Shown one piece after another: positions 1 to 5,763 of a DNA stretch of 5,870 bases. This stretch comes from Elioraea sp051860475. Lineage in GTDB: Bacteria; Pseudomonadota; Alphaproteobacteria; Acetobacterales; Acetobacteraceae. Numbering within the stretch: the stretch's first letter is position 1; every line of letters begins with the position of its first letter. The notes under the pieces were generated by a model, which was not told the DNA's origin, made no database searches, and was given only the letters and a program-made list of their open reading frames with translations. The DNA is taken from NCBI RefSeq assembly GCF_051860475.1, contig NZ_JBHYDW010000202.1, forward strand, positions 1 through 5,870, read 5' to 3'. The position numbers and the translations under genes were made by a program.

Positions 1-57
1 CAGCGCATCCTGCTCCGAGGCGATCCGCGCCAGCAGGGCATCGCGCGTCGCGCTCAT
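1..57 (-). CDS. Start of a gene leaving the window, possibly a second M20 peptidase (partial)
   Basis: Only the first 19 codons are present. An ATG at 57-55 overlaps the stop of the upstream M20 gene in a 4-nt ATGA arrangement, and an AGAGG ribosome-binding site lies 7 nt before it, so the start is well supported. The peptide reads MSATRDALLARIASEQDAL. Laid against the N-terminus of the neighbouring M20 peptidase it shares the spaced pattern A-x-R-x-x-L-L-x-x-I-x-x-E-x-x-x-L (7 identities in 18 positions), resembling the first helix of M20 proteins. I infer a tandem, possibly paralogous M20 hydrolase, but 19 residues cannot prove a family. It would be translationally coupled to the gene before it and be the last visible gene of the left arm. 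Confidence 0.55.
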   Translation of the reverse strand, partial: MSATRDALLARIASEQDAL

Positions 58-1316
58 CGCCCGGCCTCTGCGTGCAGCCAGGCATGGGCGCCGAGCGTCA
101 GCGTCTTCACCACGCCGAGCCACTCCGCGATGTCGGTGTGCTCGTCCGGCATGGCGACATTCGTGGCCGTCGTGCCGTAGGTGAAGGCGGGCACACCCTT
201 CGCGCGCCACTTGCGCGCATCGGTCGCGGCGAGCGAGGCGATCGCGCGCGGACGGAACCCGCAGGTCGCCGAGCAGGCCTCGGCGAGTGCTGTCACCATC
301 GGATGCTTCGGGCTCGACCAGGTCGGTTCCGAGAGGCCTGTCACCTCCAGAGTGGCCTCGGGGAAAGCGGCGAGGATGCGCTCGATCTCGGCCATCACCG
401 TGCCGCTGCGCTCGCCGGGTGGGATGCGGACGTCGAACTCGAGCCGGCACTCGCCCGGAAGCATGTTCACCTTCGTGCCGCCGCGCACGACGCCGAGGTT
501 GAGCGAGAACTGCCGCATCACCCGGGCCGCGCCGGGAAGGTGGATGCGATCCATCTCCGCCGCACCCTCATCGAGCGCACGCGCGACCTCCGGCTCCATG
601 GCGACCGGAAGCTCGGTCACGGCATCGAGCGCGGCGACCAGGCGCGCGGCGATGCGCGTGGCACTCGGGCTCTTGTGCGTGTACGCGCCATGGCACCCCG
701 GCGTGCGCACGGTAACGGCGAGGCGCAGGATGCCCTTCTCGCCGAAACGGATCGTGGTCGGCGCGCCCGGCTCGGCGTTCAACAGACAGTCACCCAGCAC
801 CTCGGGGTGGCGATCGACGAGATACTGGGCACCCCAGGTGCCGCCGGTCTCCTCGTCCGATACGGCAGTCAGGGTGACGCGGCCGGGCAGGGTGTCGGCG
901 AGGCGCGCCAACCAGATGTGCGCGAACAGCAGCGCGACCGTGCCGTTCTTCATGTCGGAGACGCCGCGGCCGTAGACGCGGCCATCAACCACCGCGCCGC
1001 CCCACGGATCATGGTTCCAGCGATGCGCATCATCGCAGGGAAAGACGTCGATATGGCCGTTCAGGACAAGATGCTTGCCGGGGTGTCCGCCCTCGATCGT
1101 GGCAATCAGATTCGGTGCATGGGCGAGCAGTGCCACGGTGCAGTACGACTGACCGGCCTGCTCCAGACGCGACGCCAGCACGCCGGTTGCCTCGCGCGTG
1201 TCGCCGGGAGGGTTTGGGCTGGCCGCACGCGCGAAGCGGGCGAGGACGTCGATCAGATCGGGCGTCTCCGCCTCGATCCAACGCAGAAGCTGCGCGCGTT
1301 GCGCCTCGATAGTCAC
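54..1316 (-). CDS. M20 family zinc metallopeptidase (ArgE/DapE-like amidohydrolase)
   Basis: A probably cytoplasmic metallohydrolase of 420 residues, a usual length for the ArgE/DapE/carboxypeptidase M20 group, which removes an acyl group or amino acid from an amide-bonded substrate with one or two zinc ions. Visible motifs, numbered from the chosen start: NGHID with metal ligand H88 and D90; the bridging aspartate D121 in SDMKNG; the catalytic/metal glutamate pair E155-E156 in SDEETGG; E182 in NAEPG; the lid/dimerisation segment with H209 in GCHGAYTH; and a late histidine H393 in PDEHTD. No signal peptide is seen. The frame is open to a GTG at 1343. I chose the GTG at 1316 because it overlaps the upstream ATPase stop as GTGA, has GGGAG 8 nt before it, and avoids a 31-nt overlap. 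Following an ABC peptide-transporter ATPase, it probably processes what the transporter imports. ArgE, DapE, carboxypeptidase and N-acyl-amino-acid hydrolase activities cannot be separated by eye. Confidence 0.93.
   Translation of the reverse strand: MTIEAQRAQLLRWIEAETPDLIDVLARFARAASPNPPGDTREATGVLASRLEQAGQSYCTVALLAHAPNLIATIEGGHPGKHLVLNGHIDVFPCDDAHRWNHDPWGGAVVDGRVYGRGVSDMKNGTVALLFAHIWLARLADTLPGRVTLTAVSDEETGGTWGAQYLVDRHPEVLGDCLLNAEPGAPTTIRFGEKGILRLAVTVRTPGCHGAYTHKSPSATRIAARLVAALDAVTELPVAMEPEVARALDEGAAEMDRIHLPGAARVMRQFSLNLGVVRGGTKVNMLPGECRLEFDVRIPPGERSGTVMAEIERILAAFPEATLEVTGLSEPTWSSPKHPMVTALAEACSATCGFRPRAIASLAATDARKWRAKGVPAFTYGTTATNVAMPDEHTDIAEWLGVVKTLTLGAHAWLHAEAGR
65..69 (-). promoter_or_regulatory. 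Ribosome-binding site for the partial gene at 57-1
   Basis: AGAGG on the minus strand, 7 nt before the ATG at 57-55. It lies inside the final codons of the M20 peptidase. Together with the ATGA overlap it supports coupled translation and fixes the start of the partial gene. Confidence 0.5.
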
Positions 1317-2143
1317 AGCGAGATCTCCCGCACGCGCAGACACGCCGCACGATGCTCCGGGACGACGTCCTCAAGTCCCGGTTCACTCGCCTCGCACGCG
1401 GCAATCGCAAAGTCGCAGCGTGGCGCAAAGCGGCAACCGCGATGCGGGACGGCGCCGCCCGCAAGCAGCTTGGCCGGCAAGGGCACGGGCGTCACCGACG
1501 GATCGGGCACCGGCACGGCCGCGATCAGCGCGCGCGTATAGGGGTGCAGCGGACGGCGCAGCACCTCGGCTACCGGCCCGTGCTCGACGAAGCGACCGCG
1601 ATACATCACCGCAAGCTCGTCGCAGACCGAGGCGACGATCGACAGATCGTGGGTGATGAACACCATCGCCATCTCGCCGTCGTGCACGAGCCGCTGCAGC
1701 AATCTGAGGATCCCGGCCCGCACCGAGACGTCGAGCATCGAGACCGGCTCGTCCGCGACCAGCAGCCGCGGCCGCAGCACGATCGCGCGCGCGATCGCCA
1801 CACGCTGGCGCTGCCCGCCCGAAAGCTCGTGCGGAAACCGGTCGAGATAGGCAGCGCCAGGGCGGAGTTCCGCGTCCTCGAGCGCCGCGATCGCGCGGTC
1901 GCGTCGGTCGGCCAACTCACCGATGCCGTGGATCAGCAGCGGCTCCTCGACCGTGCGGCCGACGGTGAACCGCGGGTTGATCGAGCCGAAGGGGTCCTGG
2001 AACACCATCTGCACGCTACGCCGGAAAGCCGTATCAGGCTTCCGCCCGAGCGCGCGACCGCCGATCCGGATCTCGCCTTCGGTCGGCACCTCGAGCCCGA
2101 CCAGCAGGTTCGCGAGCGTCGATTTGCCGCTGCCGCTCTCACC
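1313..2143 (-). CDS. dppF: DppF/OppF-type ABC transporter ATPase, 5'-truncated at Walker A
   Basis: The nucleotide-binding subunit of a peptide-type ABC importer, present from Walker A to its stop (276 residues). Numbered from the first retained glycine: Walker A GESGSGKST 1-9; Q-loop Q49 in MVFQDP; signature LSGGQRQR 107-114; Walker B LLVADE 127-132; D-loop MLD 136-138; H-loop H165 in ITHD; then the C-terminal oligopeptide-transporter extension with HPYT at 200-203 and four cysteines C237, C243, C250 and C268 spaced CX5CX6CX17C, the pattern that binds a [4Fe-4S] cluster in some DppD/OppD-type proteins. The sequence MLDVSVR after Walker B is F-type rather than D-type. Homology stops at the codon before Walker A: the family has valine in LVGES, while this frame reads glutamate and continues as the antisense of a binding-protein gene. 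The A-loop, first strands and start codon, about 46 residues, are therefore missing. The frame stays open upstream to 2692, but that part is not ATPase. The missing N-terminus fits the fragment at 5760-5870. Its stop overlaps the M20 start as GTGA. Confidence 0.93.
   Translation of the reverse strand, partial: GESGSGKSTLANLLVGLEVPTEGEIRIGGRALGRKPDTAFRRSVQMVFQDPFGSINPRFTVGRTVEEPLLIHGIGELADRRDRAIAALEDAELRPGAAYLDRFPHELSGGQRQRVAIARAIVLRPRLLVADEPVSMLDVSVRAGILRLLQRLVHDGEMAMVFITHDLSIVASVCDELAVMYRGRFVEHGPVAEVLRRPLHPYTRALIAAVPVPDPSVTPVPLPAKLLAGGAVPHRGCRFAPRCDFAIAACEASEPGLEDVVPEHRAACLRVREISL
1325..1329 (-). promoter_or_regulatory. Ribosome-binding site that selects the GTG start of the M20 peptidase
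   Basis: GGGAG on the minus strand, 8 nt before the GTG at 1316-1314, embedded in the last codons of the upstream ATPase. It favours the GTGA-overlap start over the longer reading from the GTG at 1343. Confidence 0.55.
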
Positions 2144-2146
2144 TTC
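2137..2146. other. Rearrangement junction: two 5'-truncated genes fused head to head
   Basis: To the left, the minus strand encodes an ABC ATPase from Walker A onward. To the right, the plus strand encodes a family 5 binding protein from its TFDFI segment onward. Both homologies run up to 2141-2143, whose three bases (ACC on plus, GGT on minus) serve as the Walker A glycine in one gene and a threonine in the other. There is no start codon, leader or promoter between them. The retained codons suggest a short shared inverted motif (TCACC/GGTGA) at the breakpoint, consistent with microhomology-driven inversion or with an amplification or assembly chimera. The sequence alone does not separate these. 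Confidence 0.85.
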
Positions 2147-2899
2147 GACTTCATCGCCAAGCACCGCTTCCCGGCGCTCTCCCGCGTCGACGAGGCGGTG
2201 GAGAGTGCCGAAATCACCGGCGACCTGACCGTGCGGCTGAAGCTGCGCACACCCTATGCGCCGTTCATCGCCAACGTGCTCGGCTATGCCTTCCTCGCGC
2301 CGAAGCACATCTGGGAGAACGTGCCCTCGAACCTTGCCACGCCGGCGGACTGGCCGAACGACAAGCCGGTCGGCAGCGGTCCATGGAAGCTCGTCGAGTG
2401 GAAAAAGGCCGAATATCTCCAGCTCGCCGCCAACGCAGACTTCTTCATGAAGCCCAAGCTCGAGGGCATGGTGGTGCTGCCGGTGCCGCAGATGGAGAGC
2501 ATGGTCGGCATGCTCGAACGCGGCGACTCCGACATGCTCGCCTGGAACCTCGACATGACGCTCGGCGCGCGGATCAGCCGCAACCCCGACCTCGATGTGG
2601 TGCGCACGCCGACCCACGGGCAGCACGAGATCCGGGTGAACCTCGCGATGGCGCCGACCAACAACAAGGCGTTCCGGCGCGCGCTCCAGCACGTGACCGA
2701 CCGGAAGAAGCTGCTGGAGATCATCTTCTCGGGCGCCGGCGTGGTGTCGAACGGCGCGCCGATCACGCCCGCGCTCGAGTCCTGGGCCAATCCGGCGATC
2801 AGTGCACCCGAGGTCTCAGTCGACAAGGCGCGCGCCGTTCTGCGCGATGCCGGCTTCTCCTGGAACGCCGATGGCAGGCTGCTGATGCCCGCCGCCTGA
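2141..2899 (+). CDS. Peptide-type ABC transporter substrate-binding protein (family 5), fragment without N-terminus
   Basis: Periplasmic ligand-binding component of a DppA/OppA-type importer; 252 residues remain. It starts abruptly at TFDFI, normally around residue 110-120 of the precursor, so the signal peptide and first lobe are absent and there is no start codon. Recognisable family segments, numbered from the first retained residue: TPYAPFIANVLGY 37-49; PKHIWENV 54-61; the hallmark GSGPWKLVEWKK 78-89; NADFF 98-102; FRRALQHVTDRKKLLE 178-193; and DKARAVLRDAGF 228-239. In most relatives about 150-180 further residues follow that last segment, but here the frame stops 13 residues later, so the C-terminal lobe also seems to be missing. 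The TGA overlaps the permease ATG by one base (TGATG). As read, the product would be neither exported nor able to bind ligand. A shorter natural subfamily is possible for the C-terminus but not for the N-terminus. Family assignment is firm; the ligand is unknown. Confidence 0.9.
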   Translation, partial: TFDFIAKHRFPALSRVDEAVESAEITGDLTVRLKLRTPYAPFIANVLGYAFLAPKHIWENVPSNLATPADWPNDKPVGSGPWKLVEWKKAEYLQLAANADFFMKPKLEGMVVLPVPQMESMVGMLERGDSDMLAWNLDMTLGARISRNPDLDVVRTPTHGQHEIRVNLAMAPTNNKAFRRALQHVTDRKKLLEIIFSGAGVVSNGAPITPALESWANPAISAPEVSVDKARAVLRDAGFSWNADGRLLMPAA

Positions 2900-3876
2900 T
2901 GGCGTTCTGGTGGTACGCGGCACGGCGTGCGGCGCACACCGCCGTCACGCTCGTGCTGCTGATCGTGTTCATGTACGTGCTGTTCCGGCTGATCCCCGGT
3001 GACCCGACCACGATCCTGCTCGGCACCGGGGATCTGCCGCTCGAGGCGCAGCAGCGGCTGCGCGAGCTCTGGGGACTCGACCGCCCGCACTGGGAGCAGT
3101 TCCTCGCCTATGCGCTGAACCTCGCGACCGGCGATCTCGGCATGTCGTTCTACTTCCGCCGGCCGGTGATCGAGATCGTCTGGCCGATGCTGCTCAACAC
3201 GCTGGTGCTGATGACCCCCGTCGTGGTCATCGCGATCCTGCTCGGCGTGGCGATCGGCACCTGGCTCGGCTGGCGCCGCGGCGAGCGGATCGAGGAGATC
3301 GGCGCGGTGCTGGCGCTGATCCCGCGTGCGCTGCCGGTGTTCTGGATCGGCATCGTGCTGCTCGCGCTGTTCGCCTACGAGCTCCGCTGGTTCCCGATCG
3401 GCGGGATGCGCCAGCCCTTCTTCTTCGCCGAGACCTGGTGGCAGGAACTGCCGTTCTTCGATGTCCTGCGCCATCTCGTGCTGCCGGTGACCGCCGGCGT
3501 GCTCACCTCGATGGCCGATCCGCTGATGATCCAGCGCACCGCGCTGATCGAGGTCCGGCACGAGGACTTCATGACGCTCGCCCGTGCGCGCGGCCTGACC
3601 GAGCGTGCGCAGCGCCGCCTCGCGCGCCGCAACGCGTTCCTGCCGGTGCTGACCTACTCGGCGATCATGGTGGGCTTCGCGTTCGGCGGTCAGGTGCTGC
3701 TGGAGGTGGTGTTCAACTGGCCCGGCATCGGCAGGCTGATGGTGAATTCGGTCAGCCAGCGCGACTATCCGGTGGCGCAGGCGACGTTTTTCCTGATGGC
3801 GGCCGCCGTCGTCGGGCTCAATCTGGTCGTCGATCTCGCCTATGGCTGGCTCGATCCGCGCATCCGCCATGAGTGA
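2899..3876 (+). CDS. dppB: DppB-type ABC transporter permease
   Basis: Inner-membrane subunit forming half of the translocation channel of a peptide/nickel-type importer; 325 residues, normal for DppB/OppB. Hydrophobic segments lie at about 12-32, 98-124, 135-160, 190-210, 252-272 and 296-314, giving six membrane spans. FRLIPGDP at 29-36 after the first span is the classic DppB motif. The periplasmic region between spans 1 and 2 contains LWGLDRPHWEQF. The cytoplasmic EAA loop that contacts the ATPase is at about 218-249 (EVRHEDFMTLARARGLTE and onward). The end VDLAYGWLDPRI is typical. The ATG overlaps the binding-protein stop by one base. No good Shine-Dalgarno is seen, so the start rests on the overlap and the normal N-terminal length. 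It ends with an 8-nt overlap into dppC. The protein looks intact; the symbol marks the family, not a proven substrate. Confidence 0.95.
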   Translation: MAFWWYAARRAAHTAVTLVLLIVFMYVLFRLIPGDPTTILLGTGDLPLEAQQRLRELWGLDRPHWEQFLAYALNLATGDLGMSFYFRRPVIEIVWPMLLNTLVLMTPVVVIAILLGVAIGTWLGWRRGERIEEIGAVLALIPRALPVFWIGIVLLALFAYELRWFPIGGMRQPFFFAETWWQELPFFDVLRHLVLPVTAGVLTSMADPLMIQRTALIEVRHEDFMTLARARGLTERAQRRLARRNAFLPVLTYSAIMVGFAFGGQVLLEVVFNWPGIGRLMVNSVSQRDYPVAQATFFLMAAAVVGLNLVVDLAYGWLDPRIRHE

Positions 3877-4762
3877 CGCGACGCTGGCGATGCCCCGGCC
3901 GTCCCGGCTGCGCGAGCTCGGCGGGGCGCTGCTTCTGCCCTTCGCCTCCTGGTCCGGCGCCTTCGGCGCGGTCGTGCTCGTGACCGTCGTGCTGGTCGCG
4001 GTGTTCGCGAACTGGCTCTCGCCCTACGACCCGCTGATCAACCACTTCGACGCGGCGGGGCAGCTGCGGCGCCTCGAACCACCCTCGGCCGCGCACTGGC
4101 TCGGCACGACCTATTACGGCCTCGACGTTCTGGCGCAGCTGATCCATGGCACGCGGATCGTGCTGATCGTCGGCATCACCTGCGCAGTCCTAATCGCGCT
4201 GATCGGGACCAATATCGGTCTGGTTGCCGGCTACTACGGCGGGCGCGTCGAGACCGTGCTGATGCGCGCGACCGACCTCGCCTTCGGCATCCCGTTCATC
4301 CCCTTCGCGGTCGTGCTCGTGGCCCTGCTCGGACCTTCGCTCTGGAACACGATCATCGCGATCAGCCTGCTGATGTGGCGCAGCACCGCGCGCGTGATCC
4401 GCTCGCAGGTGCTGTCGCTGCGGGAACGCGGCTTCGTCAAGGCGGCACGGATCGCCGGCGCCTCCGACCTGCGCATCCTCTACGTCCACATCTTTCCGAA
4501 CGTGCTGCCCATGGCGCTGCTCTATGTCGCCTTCGACATCGCCTGGGCGGTGCTGGCGGAGGCCTCAATCGCGTTCCTCGGCTTCGGCGATCCGCAGCAG
4601 ACGAGCTGGGGTCAAATGCTCTACCTCGCCTACGTCTCCGGCTCGATCCGCCAGGCCTGGTGGTGGACCATCCCGCCCGGCGCCACGCTCTCGCTGTTCG
4701 TGATCTCGGTGTTCCTGATCGGCCGCGAGTACGAGCGGCTGGCCAATCCGCGGCTACGCTGA
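3869..4762 (+). CDS. dppC: DppC-type ABC transporter permease
   Basis: Second channel subunit of the importer, 297 residues, a usual DppC/OppC length. It has an N-terminal cytoplasmic tail, a first span at about 31-50, the SPYDP motif at 51-55, a periplasmic loop with HWLGT at 76-80, further spans at about 98-122, 138-155, 158-170, 213-238 and 269-286, and the EAA loop at about 182-211 (LSLRERGFVKAARIAGASD and onward). EASIAFLGFG at 231-240 and SWGQML at 246-251 are family signatures. One variation stands out: most DppC proteins read GTDxxGRDV after HWL, whereas this one reads GTTYYGLDV, losing the first aspartate and the arginine. The ATG at 3869 is a conventional choice giving an 8-nt overlap with dppB. 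An in-frame ATG at 3842 would add nine residues, and neither has a clear ribosome-binding site. The stop overlaps the next ATG as TGATG. Appears intact. Confidence 0.95.
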   Translation: MSDATLAMPRPSRLRELGGALLLPFASWSGAFGAVVLVTVVLVAVFANWLSPYDPLINHFDAAGQLRRLEPPSAAHWLGTTYYGLDVLAQLIHGTRIVLIVGITCAVLIALIGTNIGLVAGYYGGRVETVLMRATDLAFGIPFIPFAVVLVALLGPSLWNTIIAISLLMWRSTARVIRSQVLSLRERGFVKAARIAGASDLRILYVHIFPNVLPMALLYVAFDIAWAVLAEASIAFLGFGDPQQTSWGQMLYLAYVSGSIRQAWWWTIPPGATLSLFVISVFLIGREYERLANPRLR

Positions 4763-5763
4763 TGCTGGCCGTCGAGAACGTCTCGATCGTGTATCGCGCG
4801 CGAACAGGCCCGGTGCAGGCGGTCTCGGACGTCAGCCTGACGCTCGCGCCCGGCGGCTCGCTCGGCCTCGTGGGCGAGTCGGGCTGCGGCAAGAGCACCC
4901 TCGCGCTTGCCGCGCTCGCGCTGTTGCCCCCCGAGGCGCGAGTGACGGCCGGCGCGATCCTGCTCGAAGGCCAGGATCTCGCACGGATGCCCGAGACGGC
5001 GCTGCGTCCGCTGCGCTGGCGGCGCATGGCCTACGTGCCGCAGAGCGCGCAGAACGCGCTGGTGCCGGTGCACAACCTGCGGCGGCAATTCCGCGACACG
5101 GCTGCCGCGCACGGCATGCGCGCCGCCGAGGCTGACGCGCGCGCGGCCGCGCTGCTGCGCCGCGTCGAGCTCGACCCTGCGGTGCTCGATCGGTTCCCGC
5201 ACGAGCTCTCGGGCGGGATGCGCCAGCGTGCGATGATCGCACTCGCGCTACTGTTCGATCCCGCCCTGCTGGTCGCCGATGAGCCCACCACCGGGCTCGA
5301 CGTGATCGTCCAGCGCCAGGTGGTGGACCTGCTGCGAGACCTCAGGCGCGAGCGCGCGCTGGCACTCCTGTTCATCAGCCACGATATCGGTGTGGTCGCC
5401 GAGCTCTGCGAGCACGTCGCCGTGCTGTACGCCGGCATGGTGATGGAGAGCGGCCGCACGGCGGAGGTGTTCGCGCGCCCGGACCACCCCTACACCATGG
5501 GGCTGCAGCGCGCCTTCCCCGACATCCGCTTCCCCGAGCGCAGCGTCGTCTCGATCGCCGGCTATCCGCCGCGCCTGGCCGCGGCGCCGGTCGGCTGCCC
5601 CTTCGCGCCGCGCTGCCCGTTTGCCGAAGAGGTCTGTCGCAACGCCACGCCGCCGCTGGTGGAGACCTCGCCCGGTCGGCGCGTGGCCTGCCACTTCGCC
5701 GACCGTGCCGAGGATCTGCGCCAGCGTGCGCGCGAGCCGGCGCTGTGGGAAGCGGCCGCATGA
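4762..5763 (+). CDS. dppD: DppD-type ABC transporter ATPase
   Basis: One of the two ATP-hydrolysing subunits, bound to the cytoplasmic face of the permeases; 333 residues, complete. Walker A GESGCGKST 38-46; Q-loop Q94 in YVPQ; signature LSGGMRQR 149-156; Walker B LLVADE 169-174; D-loop GLD 178-180; H-loop H207 in ISHD. After the nucleotide-binding domain comes the oligopeptide-transporter C-terminal extension with HPYTMGL at 242-248 and cysteines C279, C285, C292 and C310, again CX5CX6CX17C, consistent with a [4Fe-4S] site known in some DppD/OppD proteins. TTGLDVIVQ after Walker B and GMRQR in the signature are D-type, so this is the partner of, not a duplicate of, the F-type ATPase. The start ATG overlaps the dppC stop by one base, and the stop overlaps the next ATG as ATGA. 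All catalytic residues are present. Confidence 0.95.
   Translation: MLAVENVSIVYRARTGPVQAVSDVSLTLAPGGSLGLVGESGCGKSTLALAALALLPPEARVTAGAILLEGQDLARMPETALRPLRWRRMAYVPQSAQNALVPVHNLRRQFRDTAAAHGMRAAEADARAAALLRRVELDPAVLDRFPHELSGGMRQRAMIALALLFDPALLVADEPTTGLDVIVQRQVVDLLRDLRRERALALLFISHDIGVVAELCEHVAVLYAGMVMESGRTAEVFARPDHPYTMGLQRAFPDIRFPERSVVSIAGYPPRLAAAPVGCPFAPRCPFAEEVCRNATPPLVETSPGRRVACHFADRAEDLRQRAREPALWEAAA
5747..5752 (+). promoter_or_regulatory. Ribosome-binding site for the DppF start at 5760
   Basis: GGGAAG lies 7 nt before the ATG at 5760, within the last codons of dppD. It supports that start and coupled translation through the ATGA overlap. Confidence 0.45.

Noticed and set aside
72..1541. Long plus-strand open frame (489 residues) opposite the M20 peptidase.
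   Set aside because: Arg/His-rich shadow composition, no family motif, and the opposite strand carries all M20 catalytic motifs in order.
1781..1796. Perfect 16-base palindrome GATCGCGCGCGCGATC, considered as an operator or a recombination site.
   Set aside because: It lies inside the conserved ATPase codons for AIARAI following the signature motif, where alternating Ala/Ile/Arg codons at high GC create such palindromes. It is not near the junction or any promoter.
1352..2140. Open plus-strand frame leading into the binding protein, which could suggest an intact 515-residue protein starting at 1352.
   Set aside because: It is antisense to the clear ABC ATPase and is rich in Arg, His, Asp and Gln. 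It shows no signal peptide or binding-protein lobe, so the apparent full length is a coincidence of open frames at high GC.
2137..2146. The junction as a normal divergent promoter region between two operons.
   Set aside because: There is no non-coding DNA. Both genes lack their start codons and N-terminal domains here, and no -35/-10 or ribosome-binding elements are visible.
2144..2692. Upstream extension of the minus-strand ATPase frame, which could suggest a long N-terminal domain fused to the ATPase.
   Set aside because: It is exactly antisense to well-recognised binding-protein codons on the plus strand, has the His/Arg-rich composition of a GC-rich shadow frame, and lacks the A-loop and first strands that should precede Walker A.
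2284..3870. Long minus-strand open frame (528 residues) opposite the binding protein and dppB.
   Set aside because: It spans two real genes on the other strand and has the low-complexity His/Gln/Glu/Arg composition expected of an antisense frame; no start signal or domain.
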